From the NCBI RefSeq assembly GCF_000813005.1, contig NZ_JSYP01000006.1, positions 106,031-170,030 of the forward strand: a DNA stretch of 64,000 nucleotides. The letters run 5' to 3'. The DNA is from Flavobacterium sp. KMS. GTDB lineage: Bacteria; Bacteroidota; Bacteroidia; Flavobacteriales; Flavobacteriaceae. The notes below the pieces were generated by a model. That model was given only the letters and a program-made list of their open reading frames with translations, did no database searches and was not told the origin of the DNA. Shown piece by piece: positions 9,101 through 18,802 of the stretch (positions are counted from its first letter, which is position 1; each line of letters begins with the position of its first letter). A program made the translations under genes and the position numbers.

Positions 9101-10012
9101 GTGAAAAGTCAAAGTATAATATCCAAATCATGGTATTTGTTAAAAACTACAGTGTTAGAGTTTAACGATGATAATGCAATAAAGTTAAGTGCAGCATTGG
9201 CTTATTATACCATTTTTGCGTTACCACCTTTGTTAATTATAATTATTACCATTTGTGGTGTTTTCTTTGGAGAAGATGCTGTTGCAGGCGAGCTTTATGG
9301 TCAAATAAACGGATTAGTGGGAGATAGTGCAGCAATACAAATTCAGGAAACAATAAAAAATGTACAGCTATCAGGAAGCAATGTTTTTGCCACTGTTTTT
9401 GGAGTCGGGATGTTATTAATTGGAGCTTCAGGAGTTTTTGCCGAAATACAGAGTTCTATTAATTTTATTTGGGGATTACGCGCCAAACCAAACAAAGGGC
9501 TTAAGAAGTTTATACAAAACCGATTAATGTCATTTTCTATGATAGTTTCGGTAGGATTCTTAATGCTTGTGAGCCTTTTTGTAAGTACAATTTTAGATTT
9601 AATGAGTGCACGTTTAAAGTTGTATTTTCCAGAGAGTACCGTTTATTTATTTAATATAATAAATCTAATCATTATATTGATTAGCATTACTTTACTTTTT
9701 GCAATTATATTTAAAGCATTACCCGATGGAATTATAAAATGGAAAGACGCTTTTATTGGAGCATCTTGTACTGCGGTACTTTTTATGATCGGGAAATTTG
9801 CCATAGGATTTTATTTAGGAAGTTCTACAACAGCATCGGTTTATGGTGCGGCAGGTTCCGTAATAATAATTCTGGTTTGGGTCTATTATTCGGCAATTAT
9901 TCTGTATTTTGGAGCTGAATTTACGAAGGTGTATGCTAAGACATACGGAGGTAAGATTTACCCGAATGAATATTCGGTAGAAATAAAAAAAGAAATCTTA
10001 GAAATAGAGTAA
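9101..10012 (+). CDS. YihY/BrkB family inner-membrane protein
   Basis: A polytopic membrane protein of the YihY/BrkB family, whose biochemical role is unsettled. Seen: the family start region KLSAALAYYTIFALPPLLIII (residues 26-46), a loop with GVFAEIQSSINFIWGLRAKPNKG, and GAAGSVIIILVWVYYSAIILYFGAEFTKVYA near the C-terminus. About six hydrophobic segments alternate with short loops. The start is GTG at 9101; no closer ATG fits. Two soluble-enzyme genes follow within 25 bp of each other, so 9101-11535 may be one transcript. Confidence 0.9.
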   Translation: MKSQSIISKSWYLLKTTVLEFNDDNAIKLSAALAYYTIFALPPLLIIIITICGVFFGEDAVAGELYGQINGLVGDSAAIQIQETIKNVQLSGSNVFATVFGVGMLLIGASGVFAEIQSSINFIWGLRAKPNKGLKKFIQNRLMSFSMIVSVGFLMLVSLFVSTILDLMSARLKLYFPESTVYLFNIINLIIILISITLLFAIIFKALPDGIIKWKDAFIGASCTAVLFMIGKFAIGFYLGSSTTASVYGAAGSVIIILVWVYYSAIILYFGAEFTKVYAKTYGGKIYPNEYSVEIKKEILEIE

Positions 10013-10029
10013 ACACTAAAAATAAAATC

Positions 10030-10554
10030 ATGAAAATCATAGCATTTGGAGGAAGTAACAGTCAGCATTCCATCAATAAAAAATTGGCAACATATGCTGC
10101 AAATCAATTTGATAATGCCAGCGTAGAAGTACTGGACTTAAATGATTTTGCAATGCCATTATTTAGTGTTGATGTCGAAAAAGAGATAGGGCAGCACCCA
10201 ACAGCAAAAGCTTTTCTTGGAAAATTAGCAGAAGCAGATATTTTGGTAGTTTCTATGGCAGAAAATAATGGGAATTATTCAGTAGCTTTCAAGAATGTTT
10301 TCGATTGGTGTTCGCGTATAGAGAAAGATGTTTTTCAGCACAAACCAATGCTGTTATTAGCTACATCGCCAGGAGGGAGAGGAGGAGCTTCAGTTTTAGA
10401 AATTGCCACAAAATTGTTCCCACGTTATGGTACCGAGATTAAAGCAAGTTTTTCATTGCCGAGTTTTAATGCTAATTTTGATTTAGAAGAAAATAAAATA
10501 TCAAATACAGAGTTAGATAAAGAATTAAAAGACATTATTAAGTCTAGTTTTTAA
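10030..10554 (+). CDS. NADPH-dependent FMN reductase-like flavoprotein
   Basis: A flavodoxin-fold NAD(P)H:FMN/quinone reductase of the YieF/ArsH-like superfamily, cytoplasmic. Seen: phosphate-binding loop GGSNSQHSINKKLA after the first strand (residues 7-20), DLNDFAMPLFSVD, a central ADILVVSMAENNGNYSVAFKNVFDW that forms the flavin site, and LLLATSPGGRGGASVLE. Length (174 aa) fits. It starts 17 bp after the BrkB gene and ends 3 bp before the transglutaminase gene. Confidence 0.9.
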   Translation: MKIIAFGGSNSQHSINKKLATYAANQFDNASVEVLDLNDFAMPLFSVDVEKEIGQHPTAKAFLGKLAEADILVVSMAENNGNYSVAFKNVFDWCSRIEKDVFQHKPMLLLATSPGGRGGASVLEIATKLFPRYGTEIKASFSLPSFNANFDLEENKISNTELDKELKDIIKSSF

Positions 10555-10557
10555 TCG

Positions 10558-11535
10558 ATGACAATAAAAAAGATTGCTTTTATATTTCTTTTTCTGAATT
10601 ATATTTTTCTCTATTCGGCATATTCACAAAAGTACAATGCGATTGATGATATTGTGCGGAAATACCCAAAACATTTTAGTTCGACAGAAGATTTAGCGAC
10701 AAGAATTCAAAAAGATTTTACTTCAGAATATGATAAGGCAAGAGCTATTTATAGCTGGATTGCTTTAAATATAAAATATGATTACAAAGCGTATTTAAAT
10801 CCGCAGAAGCCCGTACAATTTAGCTATAGAACTGAAGCCGAAAAGCAAAAACAAATAGAGTTAATAAAGGAAAAAACGTGGCAAAAGGCATTTGATTCTC
10901 AAAAAGCAGTTTGCGAAGGTTTTACGCTTTTGTATCAACGTTTAGCTTCTTTGGTAGATTTGAAATCTCAAGTAATTCGAGGTGATTCCAAGCAATCATT
11001 GACAGATATTGGTCGGAAAAATTTGTTGACTAATCATTCATGGAATATTGTTTGGGTTGATGGAAAATGGATTTTGGTCGACGTTACTTGGGGGCAAGGT
11101 TATTATGATAGTAATAGAAAAGTAATGGTAAATTATTTTAACTCAGTTTACTTTGATACGGATCCAAAATACTTTTTTGCGAAGCATTTTCCTGATTCAG
11201 GAATGTATTTGGATCGTAAATTAAATCAGGAAGATTTTTTAAATGGCCCTTTAATTTCTGATAAAGCTATTGAAGAAGATCTCGAAATTTTAAGACCTGA
11301 ATCAGGAATAATTAAAGCCAATGATGGTGATAAAATATCTTTCAAAATAAAAAATATTTCAAAATCGGATACATTTTTTTATTTAAAAAGAGGACAGCCA
11401 GTCAAAGTAGAAAATCCAAAAGAAGTAAGAGGAACTTTGGAATTCCAGATTACTTATGATAAAAAAACAGGCTCGTTTATTACTTTTTTTCTTTATCAAA
11501 ATAGTGTTGCTTCTTTTAAAATAATTCCAAAGTAG
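10558..11535 (+). CDS. Exported transglutaminase-like protein
   Basis: A secreted protein with a transglutaminase/cysteine-peptidase core. A signal peptide at residues 1-24 (ending AYSQ) is followed by DKARAIYSWIALNIKYD, the motif that precedes the core in this family. Then come the catalytic cysteine in AVCEGFTLLYQRLA (Cys about residue 119), the histidine in NHSWNIVWVDGKW, and the aspartate in LVDVTWGQGY. The C-terminal 90 residues look like a beta-sandwich. Family members act on peptides or peptidoglycan-linked substrates, but the substrate here is unknown. It is the last gene of the 9101-11535 cluster. Confidence 0.87.
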   Translation: MTIKKIAFIFLFLNYIFLYSAYSQKYNAIDDIVRKYPKHFSSTEDLATRIQKDFTSEYDKARAIYSWIALNIKYDYKAYLNPQKPVQFSYRTEAEKQKQIELIKEKTWQKAFDSQKAVCEGFTLLYQRLASLVDLKSQVIRGDSKQSLTDIGRKNLLTNHSWNIVWVDGKWILVDVTWGQGYYDSNRKVMVNYFNSVYFDTDPKYFFAKHFPDSGMYLDRKLNQEDFLNGPLISDKAIEEDLEILRPESGIIKANDGDKISFKIKNISKSDTFFYLKRGQPVKVENPKEVRGTLEFQITYDKKTGSFITFFLYQNSVASFKIIPK

Positions 11536-11633
11536 AGATAATTAAAGATGTTTGTTTAAACAATTTTCTTTTTTTGTTGAATTGCCGTATATTAGCAATC
11601 AAGGTTTTTTTAAATTAATAAAGCAATTTGGGT

Positions 11634-12812
11634 ATGGGGACAATCTTCCTAAAATCAATATTAGATAATGATTTCTATAAATTTACAATGCAGCATGCTG
11701 TAATAAAGCTGTTTCCTAAAGCTAAAGTGCGGTATAAATTTATAAACAGAGGAAAACATACTTTTCCTTCGGGTTTTGCTGTTTTATTGCGTCATTCTGT
11801 TGAAGCAATGACAAAACTACAATTGACTCAAGAAGAGAAATTATATTTAAAGAAACATTGTCCTTATCTAGATCCAACCTATTTGGATTTCTTACAAGGA
11901 TATACTTTTGATGCTTCCGAGGTCGAGATAGAACAAGTTGGTTCCGAATTAGATATTACAATCGAAGGATTCTGGTACCGTACCATTTTATGGGAAGTCC
12001 CATTGATGGCTTTAATTTCGGAACTTTTTTACGCATCTCAGGATTTAGTGAGAATAGATGATAAAGCGGTTCAGGATATTACCAAAGCCAAAATTGAAAG
12101 TTATAATGCATTAGGAGCTTCAGTTTTAGAATTTGGTACAAGACGACGTCATTCGTATAAAGTACATACTTTGGTTAATGAAACATTAGCTCTTTTTGGT
12201 CAGGAAAGTTTTCTAGGTACAAGTAATGTGCATTTAGCAATGCTTAACGGTAAACGACCTTTAGGAACTCATGCGCACGAATGGTTTATGTTTCATGCGG
12301 CGCAATATGGGTTTAAAGTTGCCAATATAGTTGCGCTGGAGAATTGGACACAAGTTTACGGAGGTGATTTAGGAATTGCCTTGACAGATACTTATACTAC
12401 AGATGTGTTTTTTGAGCAATTTGATAAAAAGTATTCCAAGCTTTTTGATGGAGTTCGACATGATAGTGGAGATCCAATTGAATTTGCTAAAAAAATTATT
12501 GCACATTACACAAAACTCGGAATCGATCCTAAGTCTAAAATCATAGTTTTTTCTGATTCATTAAACTTAGAAAAGGTAAAAGTGATATCAGATTTCTGTA
12601 AAGGCAAGATAAAAATGTCATTCGGAATTGGTACAAATTTTACCAATGATGTAGGCTTGCCAGCAATGAATATGGTTATAAAATTAACCGAAACGAAGCC
12701 AGATTTTACACATTGGGAAGGAGTTGTAAAACTTTCGGACGAAAAAAATAAAAATACGGGAACTCCCGAAATGATTGCTTTGGCAAAACAAGTTTTAGGT
12801 ATTAAATCCTAA
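11634..12812 (+). CDS. pncB: Nicotinate phosphoribosyltransferase
   Basis: Converts nicotinate and PRPP to nicotinate mononucleotide in NAD salvage, coupled to ATP use. Seen: the N-terminal LDNDFYKFTMQHA, LEFGTRRRHSY, GTSNVHLAMLNGKRPLGTHAHEW with the histidines conserved around the phosphorylation site, FDGVRHDSGDP, FSDSLN and FGIGTNFTND, which binds PRPP phosphates. Length (392 aa) matches the PncB family. I start at the ATG at 11634; a TTG at 11628 adds only two residues. It is monocistronic. Confidence 0.95.
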   Translation: MGTIFLKSILDNDFYKFTMQHAVIKLFPKAKVRYKFINRGKHTFPSGFAVLLRHSVEAMTKLQLTQEEKLYLKKHCPYLDPTYLDFLQGYTFDASEVEIEQVGSELDITIEGFWYRTILWEVPLMALISELFYASQDLVRIDDKAVQDITKAKIESYNALGASVLEFGTRRRHSYKVHTLVNETLALFGQESFLGTSNVHLAMLNGKRPLGTHAHEWFMFHAAQYGFKVANIVALENWTQVYGGDLGIALTDTYTTDVFFEQFDKKYSKLFDGVRHDSGDPIEFAKKIIAHYTKLGIDPKSKIIVFSDSLNLEKVKVISDFCKGKIKMSFGIGTNFTNDVGLPAMNMVIKLTETKPDFTHWEGVVKLSDEKNKNTGTPEMIALAKQVLGIKS

Positions 12813-12971
12813 AATATTGTTTAAAAAGCAGTTTTTTTATAAAAATAATGAGTTTCTGTTTTTAATTTAAATAAATGCGTTTAAAAGATACTTTTATTGA
12901 TAACTTTCAAAAGATTGACTTTCATTTTTTAAGGAGATATAGTACATTAGCAAAAAATCCAAAATTCATTT

Positions 12972-14843
12972 ATGCTAGAGCAAAATCAATATAACGAAGA
13001 TAATATTCGATCACTCGACTGGAAAGAACATATTCGTATGCGTCCCGGAATGTATATCGGGAAATTGGGAGATGGATCTTCACCAGATGATGGTATTTAT
13101 ATTCTTTTAAAAGAGGTTTTAGATAACTGTATCGATGAGTTTGTCATGGGTGCAGGAAAAACTATTGAAGTGACTATCAGAGATAAAACCGTTTCGGTTC
13201 GTGATTACGGCCGCGGAATTCCTCTAGGGAAAGTTGTTGATGTAGTTTCAAAAATGAATACAGGAGGGAAATATGACTCCAAAGCTTTCCAGAAATCAGT
13301 AGGTTTAAATGGAGTAGGAACCAAGGCAGTAAATGCACTTTCTAACTATTTTCGCGTAGAATCTGTTCGTGATGACAAACAAAAAGCAGCCGAATTTTCA
13401 GCAGGAAATTTGGTTCTTGAAGAAGATGTAATTGATACTACAAAACGAAAAGGAACAAAAGTAACTTTTGTTCCAGACGAAGCTATTTTTAAAAATTATA
13501 AATTCCGATTAGAATATGTAATAAAAATGGTTAAAAACTATTGTTACTTAAACAATGGTTTGACGATTATATTTAACGGAGAAAAATACATTTCAGAGAA
13601 TGGTCTTAGAGATTTATTAGAAGAAACAATTAGTGCTGAAGATTTAGAATATCCAATTATTCATTTAAAAGATACGGATATCGAGATTGCTTTAACACAC
13701 AGTAAAACACAATATAGCGAGGAATACCACTCTTTTGTAAACGGACAAAATACAACGCAAGGAGGAACGCACTTAGCTGCTTATAGAGAAGCAATTGTAA
13801 AAACTATCCGTGAGTTTTACAATAAGAATTTTGAAGCATCAGATGTGCGTAAATCGATTGTGAGTGCGATTAGCATCAAGGTGATGGAACCAGTATTTGA
13901 ATCTCAGACCAAAACCAAATTAGGTTCTATGGATATGGGATCTGATGATGGAACGCCGCCAGTATCAGTTCGTACTTTTGTAAATGATTTTGTAAAAAAT
14001 AAATTAGATAATTATTTACATAAAAACCCTCCAACAGCCGAAGCTTTACTTCGTAAAATTTTGCAGGCAGAAAGAGAGCGTAAAGAACTATCTGGTATCA
14101 GAAAACTTGCGACAGATCGTGCTAAAAAAGCCAATCTGCATAATAAAAAATTAAGAGATTGTCGTGCGCATCTTCCAGATACAAAGAATCCTAGAAACTT
14201 AGAAAGTACCCTTTTTATTACCGAGGGAGATTCGGCTTCGGGATCTATTACCAAGTCACGTGATGTAAATACACAAGCAGTTTTTAGTTTGCGTGGTAAG
14301 CCTTTGAATTCCTACGGAATGACAAAGAAAATTGTGTATGAAAATGAAGAGTTCAATTTACTGCAAGCAGCTTTAGATATTGAAGACGGATTAGAAAAAT
14401 TACGATATAACAATATTGTAATCGCAACCGATGCCGATGTCGATGGAATGCACATTCGCTTGTTGTTGATTACTTTTTTCCTGCAATTTTTCCCGGAATT
14501 AATAAAAGAAGGACATTTATATATCTTGCAAACACCACTTTTTAGGGTTCGAAACAAGAAAGAAACTATTTATTGTTATTCAGAAGAAGAGCGAAAAGCA
14601 GCTATCGAAAAATTAAAACCAAAACCAGAAATCACGCGATTTAAAGGTTTGGGAGAGATTTCGCCAGATGAGTTCAAGAACTTCATTGGAGAGACGATTC
14701 GACTAGATCCTATTATGATGGATAAAAACACATCGATAGAACAATTATTATCTTTCTATATGGGTAAAAATACACCAGACAGACAAGAGTTTATTATCAA
14801 GAATTTGAAAGTGGAACTAGATGCTATAGAGGAGGAAGTTTAG
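12972..14843 (+). CDS. parE: DNA topoisomerase IV subunit B
   Basis: The ATPase and TOPRIM subunit of the type IIA topoisomerase that separates replicated chromosomes. Seen: the GHKL ATPase site ([36 protein letters not shown]), the transducer domain ([16 protein letters not shown]), [14 protein letters not shown] near residue 418 and [10 protein letters not shown] near residue 492, with PLRGKPLN-type residues between. At 623 aa it lacks the long insertions of GyrB, and it is paired with a parC gene, so topoisomerase IV is preferred over gyrase. parC is separated from it by an inserted gene. Confidence 0.95.
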   Translation: MLEQNQYNEDNIRSLDWKEHIRMRPGMYIGKLGDGSSPDDGIYILLKEVLDNCIDEFVMGAGKTIEVTIRDKTVSVRDYGRGIPLGKVVDVVSKMNTGGKYDSKAFQKSVGLNGVGTKAVNALSNYFRVESVRDDKQKAAEFSAGNLVLEEDVIDTTKRKGTKVTFVPDEAIFKNYKFRLEYVIKMVKNYCYLNNGLTIIFNGEKYISENGLRDLLEETISAEDLEYPIIHLKDTDIEIALTHSKTQYSEEYHSFVNGQNTTQGGTHLAAYREAIVKTIREFYNKNFEASDVRKSIVSAISIKVMEPVFESQTKTKLGSMDMGSDDGTPPVSVRTFVNDFVKNKLDNYLHKNPPTAEALLRKILQAERERKELSGIRKLATDRAKKANLHNKKLRDCRAHLPDTKNPRNLESTLFITEGDSASGSITKSRDVNTQAVFSLRGKPLNSYGMTKKIVYENEEFNLLQAALDIEDGLEKLRYNNIVIATDADVDGMHIRLLLITFFLQFFPELIKEGHLYILQTPLFRVRNKKETIYCYSEEERKAAIEKLKPKPEITRFKGLGEISPDEFKNFIGETIRLDPIMMDKNTSIEQLLSFYMGKNTPDRQEFIIKNLKVELDAIEEEV

Positions 14844-14860
14844 TTTTTAAATAAAATATA

Positions 14861-15964
14861 TTGTCAACCGATCTTCAAAATAAAGTCATATTTCAACAAG
14901 TAGTTGAGTTATTGCAAAATGCCCGACAACAAGTTTTATGTACTGTAAATTCAACGATGACAATTACCTATTTTGAGATAGGAAGAATGATTGTTGAAGA
15001 AGAACAAAACGGAAAAGATAAAGCCGAATATGGAAAACAATTATTGAAAGGACTTTCTCAGCAATTGATTAAGGAATTTGGAAAAGGATTTTCAGTTGAT
15101 AACCTACAGAATATAAGAAAATTTTATTTAGTGTATTCAATTTCCGAGACAGTGTCTAGTATTTTGGAAATTAAGAATTCCGAGACAGTGTCGCGGAATT
15201 CTAATGATTCAATTTCGTCATCGCTGTCGACGAATTTCAGAAATGAAAAAATGCAGATATTATCTTCGTTTTTTAAATTGACTTGGTCTCATTATGTTTT
15301 TTTAATGCGAATTGATGATGAAAAAGAAAGACTTTTTTACGAAATAGAATCTGAAAAATACAATTGGAGTGTTCGAGAATTAAAGCGACAGTATGATTCG
15401 GCACTTTATAGCAAATTATCATTAAGTCGTGATAAAGAAGGAGTTTTAAAATTATCAGAAAAAGGTCAGATCATTGAGAAACCTAAAGATATTATTAAAG
15501 ATCCTTACATACTTGAATTTTTAGGATTGCCAGAATTACATCAATATTCAGAATTGCAATTAGAAGAAGAAATTATTAATAAACTAGAACATTTTTTACT
15601 AGAGTTAGGTCATGGTTTTACTTTCGTCGCAAGACAAAAAAGAATTACATTTGATGATAAACACTTCCGAATTGATTTAGTTTTTTATAATAGAATTTTA
15701 AAATGTTTTGTACTTATTGATTTGAAAATAGGTGAATTAAAACATCAGGATTTAGGTCAGATGCAAATGTATGTTAACTATTATGATAGAGAAATGCGTT
15801 TGGAAGATGAGAATAAAACGATTGGAATTATACTTTGCCAAAATAAAAGTGAGGCAGTAGTAAGATATACTTTACCAGAAAACAACGAGCAAATTTTTGC
15901 TAGTAAATATAAAACAGTGTTACCGAGTGTTGAGGTTTTAAAAGAACTCATCGAAAACAAATAA
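14861..15964 (+). CDS. DUF1016 (YhcG-type) PD-(D/E)xK nuclease-domain protein between parE and parC
   Basis: The N-terminal DUF1016 helical domain (residues 8-95: VVELLQNARQQVL, ITYFEIGRMIVEEEQNGK, YGKQLLKGLSQQL) is followed by a PD-(D/E)xK-type domain with RIDLVFYNRILKCFVLIDLK, giving Asp272, Asp287 and Lys289 as likely catalytic residues. Between the halves lies a variable serine-rich linker (about 94-128) built on a DNA repeat of TTCCGAGACAGTGTC at 15142 and 15178. Family members are often linked to mobile elements or defence; the function here is unproven. The start is TTG at 14861, 17 bp after parE; the first ATG would cut the domain. parC follows 30 bp later, so the gene is embedded in the parE-parC transcript. 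Confidence 0.88.
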   Translation: MSTDLQNKVIFQQVVELLQNARQQVLCTVNSTMTITYFEIGRMIVEEEQNGKDKAEYGKQLLKGLSQQLIKEFGKGFSVDNLQNIRKFYLVYSISETVSSILEIKNSETVSRNSNDSISSSLSTNFRNEKMQILSSFFKLTWSHYVFLMRIDDEKERLFYEIESEKYNWSVRELKRQYDSALYSKLSLSRDKEGVLKLSEKGQIIEKPKDIIKDPYILEFLGLPELHQYSELQLEEEIINKLEHFLLELGHGFTFVARQKRITFDDKHFRIDLVFYNRILKCFVLIDLKIGELKHQDLGQMQMYVNYYDREMRLEDENKTIGIILCQNKSEAVVRYTLPENNEQIFASKYKTVLPSVEVLKELIENK

Positions 15965-15994
15965 TATTAAAATTATAATTTCGAATATAATTAA

Positions 15995-18721
15995 ATGAAA
16001 GACGAAGAAGACGATAACATAATTCCAGATAACGAAGAAAATAATTCGGAGGATACTAATTCTTATGATGAGAATCAAGAAGAAGATGAATCTGAAGAGA
16101 TTATCGAAGTAGATGCCAAATCTTTTGAAGGAGGACATTTTTACGATAATAACGATGGAGAAGGTGGTGATACCATTACCAAAGTTACCGGAATGTATAA
16201 AGACTGGTTCCTGGATTATGCTTCGTACGTAATTCTGGAACGTGCTGTTCCTGCTATCGAAGACGGATTTAAACCCGTGCAACGTCGTATTATGCACTCT
16301 CTTAAAGAGTTGGATGATGGTCGTTATAATAAAGTTGCCAATGTTGTAGGTCACACCATGCAGTATCACCCTCACGGAGATGCGAGTATTGGTGATGCAA
16401 TGGTACAAATAGGTCAAAAAGATTTATTGATAGATTGTCAGGGAAACTGGGGAAATATCTTAACAGGAGATGGAGCTGCAGCTTCGCGTTATATTGAGGC
16501 ACGTTTATCTAAATTTGCTTTGGAGGTTTTATACTCTCCAAAAATTACCGATTGGGGTGTTTCTTATGATGGTCGTCGTGCAGAACCGAATAATCTACCA
16601 GTAAAATTTCCTTTGCTTTTGGCACAAGGGGCCGAAGGTATTGCGGTTGGACTTTCTACGAAAGTATTGCCACATAACTTTAATGAATTAATCGATGCTT
16701 CGGTAAAAATTCTTAAAGGAAAACCGTTTACATTATATCCTGATTTTATGACTCAGGGTATTGCAGATATTTCTAATTATAATGATGGACTTCGTGGCGG
16801 ACGTGTTCGTGTACGTGCCAAAATTGCACAATTAGACAAGAATACACTTGTAATTACGCAAATTCCGTTTTCGACCAATACGACTACTTTAATTGATAGT
16901 ATTTTGAAAGCCAATGAAAAAGGCAAAATCAAAATCAAGAAAATTGAAGATAATACTGCGGCAGATGTAGAGATTTTGATACACCTTTTTCCAGGAGTTT
17001 CACCAGACAAAACAATTGATGCTTTGTTTGCGTTTACAGCCTGCGAAACTTCTGTAGCGCCTTTAGGTTGCGTTATTGAGGATAATAAACCATTGTTTAT
17101 TGGTGTTTCAGCAATGTTGAAGATTTCTACGAACAGAACTGTCGATTTGCTTCGACAAGAGCTAGAAATTCAATTAGAGGAATTAAAAAATAAATGGCAT
17201 TTCTCTACTTTAGAGAAAATCTTCATTCGTGAGGAAATGTACATTGATTTCAAATTATATTCTGACAGAGAATCGTTGTATAAATATTTATATGACCGAT
17301 TTGAACCTTTCAAGAAATCATTCGTAAGAGAAATTCACGATGATGATTTACAGCGTTTGACTCAAATTCCAATGATACGTATTACCCGTTTTGATTCTGA
17401 TAAAGCCGATGATTTTATCGCTAAGTTAGAAGATGAAATGAAGGAAGTAGAATACAATCTGGAAAACTTAACAGATTTTGCGATTGCTTATTTTACCAGA
17501 TTAAAAGAGAAATATGGTAAAGGACGTGAACGCCAGACAGAACTTCGTGTTTTTGATAATGTTGAGGCTACAAAAGTAGTTTTACGTAACACAAAGCTTT
17601 ATGTAAACCGCGAAGAAGGTTTTGTTGGAACTAGCTTGAAAAAAGATGAGTATTTAACTGATTGTTCGGATATTGATGATGTGATTGTATTTTTACGAGA
17701 TGGTAAAATGATAATTACAAAAGTTGATTCTAAGACATTTGTGGGTAAAGATATCATACATGTTGCTATTTTTGATAAAAGCGATAAACGTACAATTTAC
17801 AATATGATGTATCGTGACGGAAAATCAGGGCCTTCATATATAAAACGTTTTAATGTTTCGGGAGTTACACGTGATAAAGCGTATGATTTAACCAATGAAA
17901 CTACAGGTTCGCAAGTAGTTTATTTTTCGCATAATCCAAACGGAGAAGCCGAAGTAATAACTATTTTACTGCGTCAGGTTGGAACGATTAAAAAATTGAA
18001 ATTCGATATTGATTTTGCCAAATTAGCTATTAAAGGAAGAGCTTCAAAAGGAAATTTGGTAACCAAATATCCAATTAAGAAAATCGAACTTAAAGAAAAA
18101 GGAATCTCTACTTTATTGCCAAGAAAAGTTTGGTTTGATGATACTGTAAAGCGTTTAAATGTAGATGCACGTGGAGAATTGTTAGGAGAATTTAAGCCAA
18201 GTGATAAAATATTAATCATTAGCCAGACAGGAAAGCTGAAGGTGATTATTCCAGAATTATCAACTCATTTTGATGAAGACATGATTGTTTTGGAAAAATG
18301 GAATCCTAAAAAGCCAATTTCAGCTATTTATTTTGATGGGGAAAAAGAACGTTACTATATTAAGCGTTTCTTGATTGAGACTGAAAATAAAGAAGAATGT
18401 TTTATTACTGAACACCCTAATTCTCAGCTAGAGATTGTTGCGACTGATTATCGCCCTGTAGTCGAATTAGTTTTTGCTAAGGTAAAAGGAGTTCAAAAAG
18501 ATAATTTGTATGTAGATATCGAAGATTTTATTGCTGTAAAAGGCTTTAAAGCATTAGGGAATCAATTAACAAGTGATAAGATAAAACAAGTTAATCTGTT
18601 AGATCCATTACCATACGAAGAACCAAAAGAAGAAGTTCCTGAAAAACCGGAACTATCCGATGATGATTCAGTTGAAACGGAACTAGACGACGATGGACAA
18701 ATCGGGTTGGTTTTAGATTAA
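15995..18721 (+). CDS. parC: DNA topoisomerase IV subunit A
   Basis: The DNA-breaking subunit of topoisomerase IV. Seen: YASYVILERAVPAIEDGFKPVQRRI, the winged-helix region HPHGDASIGDAMV, and AAASRYIEARLSK with the catalytic tyrosine at about residue 166. A tower/coiled-coil region and a C-terminal pinwheel-like domain with repeated short strands follow (for example GKMIITKVDSKTFVGKDI). It carries an N-terminal extension of about 60 residues made almost only of D, E, N and S before the conserved core, and another acidic tail at the C-terminus. At 908 aa it is slightly long. It ends at a strong bidirectional terminator facing the secretion locus. Confidence 0.95.
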   Translation: MKDEEDDNIIPDNEENNSEDTNSYDENQEEDESEEIIEVDAKSFEGGHFYDNNDGEGGDTITKVTGMYKDWFLDYASYVILERAVPAIEDGFKPVQRRIMHSLKELDDGRYNKVANVVGHTMQYHPHGDASIGDAMVQIGQKDLLIDCQGNWGNILTGDGAAASRYIEARLSKFALEVLYSPKITDWGVSYDGRRAEPNNLPVKFPLLLAQGAEGIAVGLSTKVLPHNFNELIDASVKILKGKPFTLYPDFMTQGIADISNYNDGLRGGRVRVRAKIAQLDKNTLVITQIPFSTNTTTLIDSILKANEKGKIKIKKIEDNTAADVEILIHLFPGVSPDKTIDALFAFTACETSVAPLGCVIEDNKPLFIGVSAMLKISTNRTVDLLRQELEIQLEELKNKWHFSTLEKIFIREEMYIDFKLYSDRESLYKYLYDRFEPFKKSFVREIHDDDLQRLTQIPMIRITRFDSDKADDFIAKLEDEMKEVEYNLENLTDFAIAYFTRLKEKYGKGRERQTELRVFDNVEATKVVLRNTKLYVNREEGFVGTSLKKDEYLTDCSDIDDVIVFLRDGKMIITKVDSKTFVGKDIIHVAIFDKSDKRTIYNMMYRDGKSGPSYIKRFNVSGVTRDKAYDLTNETTGSQVVYFSHNPNGEAEVITILLRQVGTIKKLKFDIDFAKLAIKGRASKGNLVTKYPIKKIELKEKGISTLLPRKVWFDDTVKRLNVDARGELLGEFKPSDKILIISQTGKLKVIIPELSTHFDEDMIVLEKWNPKKPISAIYFDGEKERYYIKRFLIETENKEECFITEHPNSQLEIVATDYRPVVELVFAKVKGVQKDNLYVDIEDFIAVKGFKALGNQLTSDKIKQVNLLDPLPYEEPKEEVPEKPELSDDDSVETELDDDGQIGLVLD

Positions 18722-18746
18722 AAGATTATTTTTAAAAATAAGCACA

Positions 18747-18779
18747 AAAAAAAACGCTAAGTAAATCTTAGCGTTTTTC
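18747..18779. terminator. Bidirectional terminator between parC and the T6SS locus
   Basis: The 11-bp stem AAAACGCTAAG/CTTAGCGTTTT with a TAAAT loop has A- and T-tracts outside. It serves convergent parC and tssH. Confidence 0.85.
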
Positions 18780-18802
18780 ATTTATAATAAATGAGAATTA
18801 AA

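Noticed and set aside
12972..18721. Gyrase A and B genes
   Set aside because: The pair adjoins at one locus in parE-parC order, and the ParE-type length without insertions favours topoisomerase IV. A distant chance of annotation as gyrase remains.
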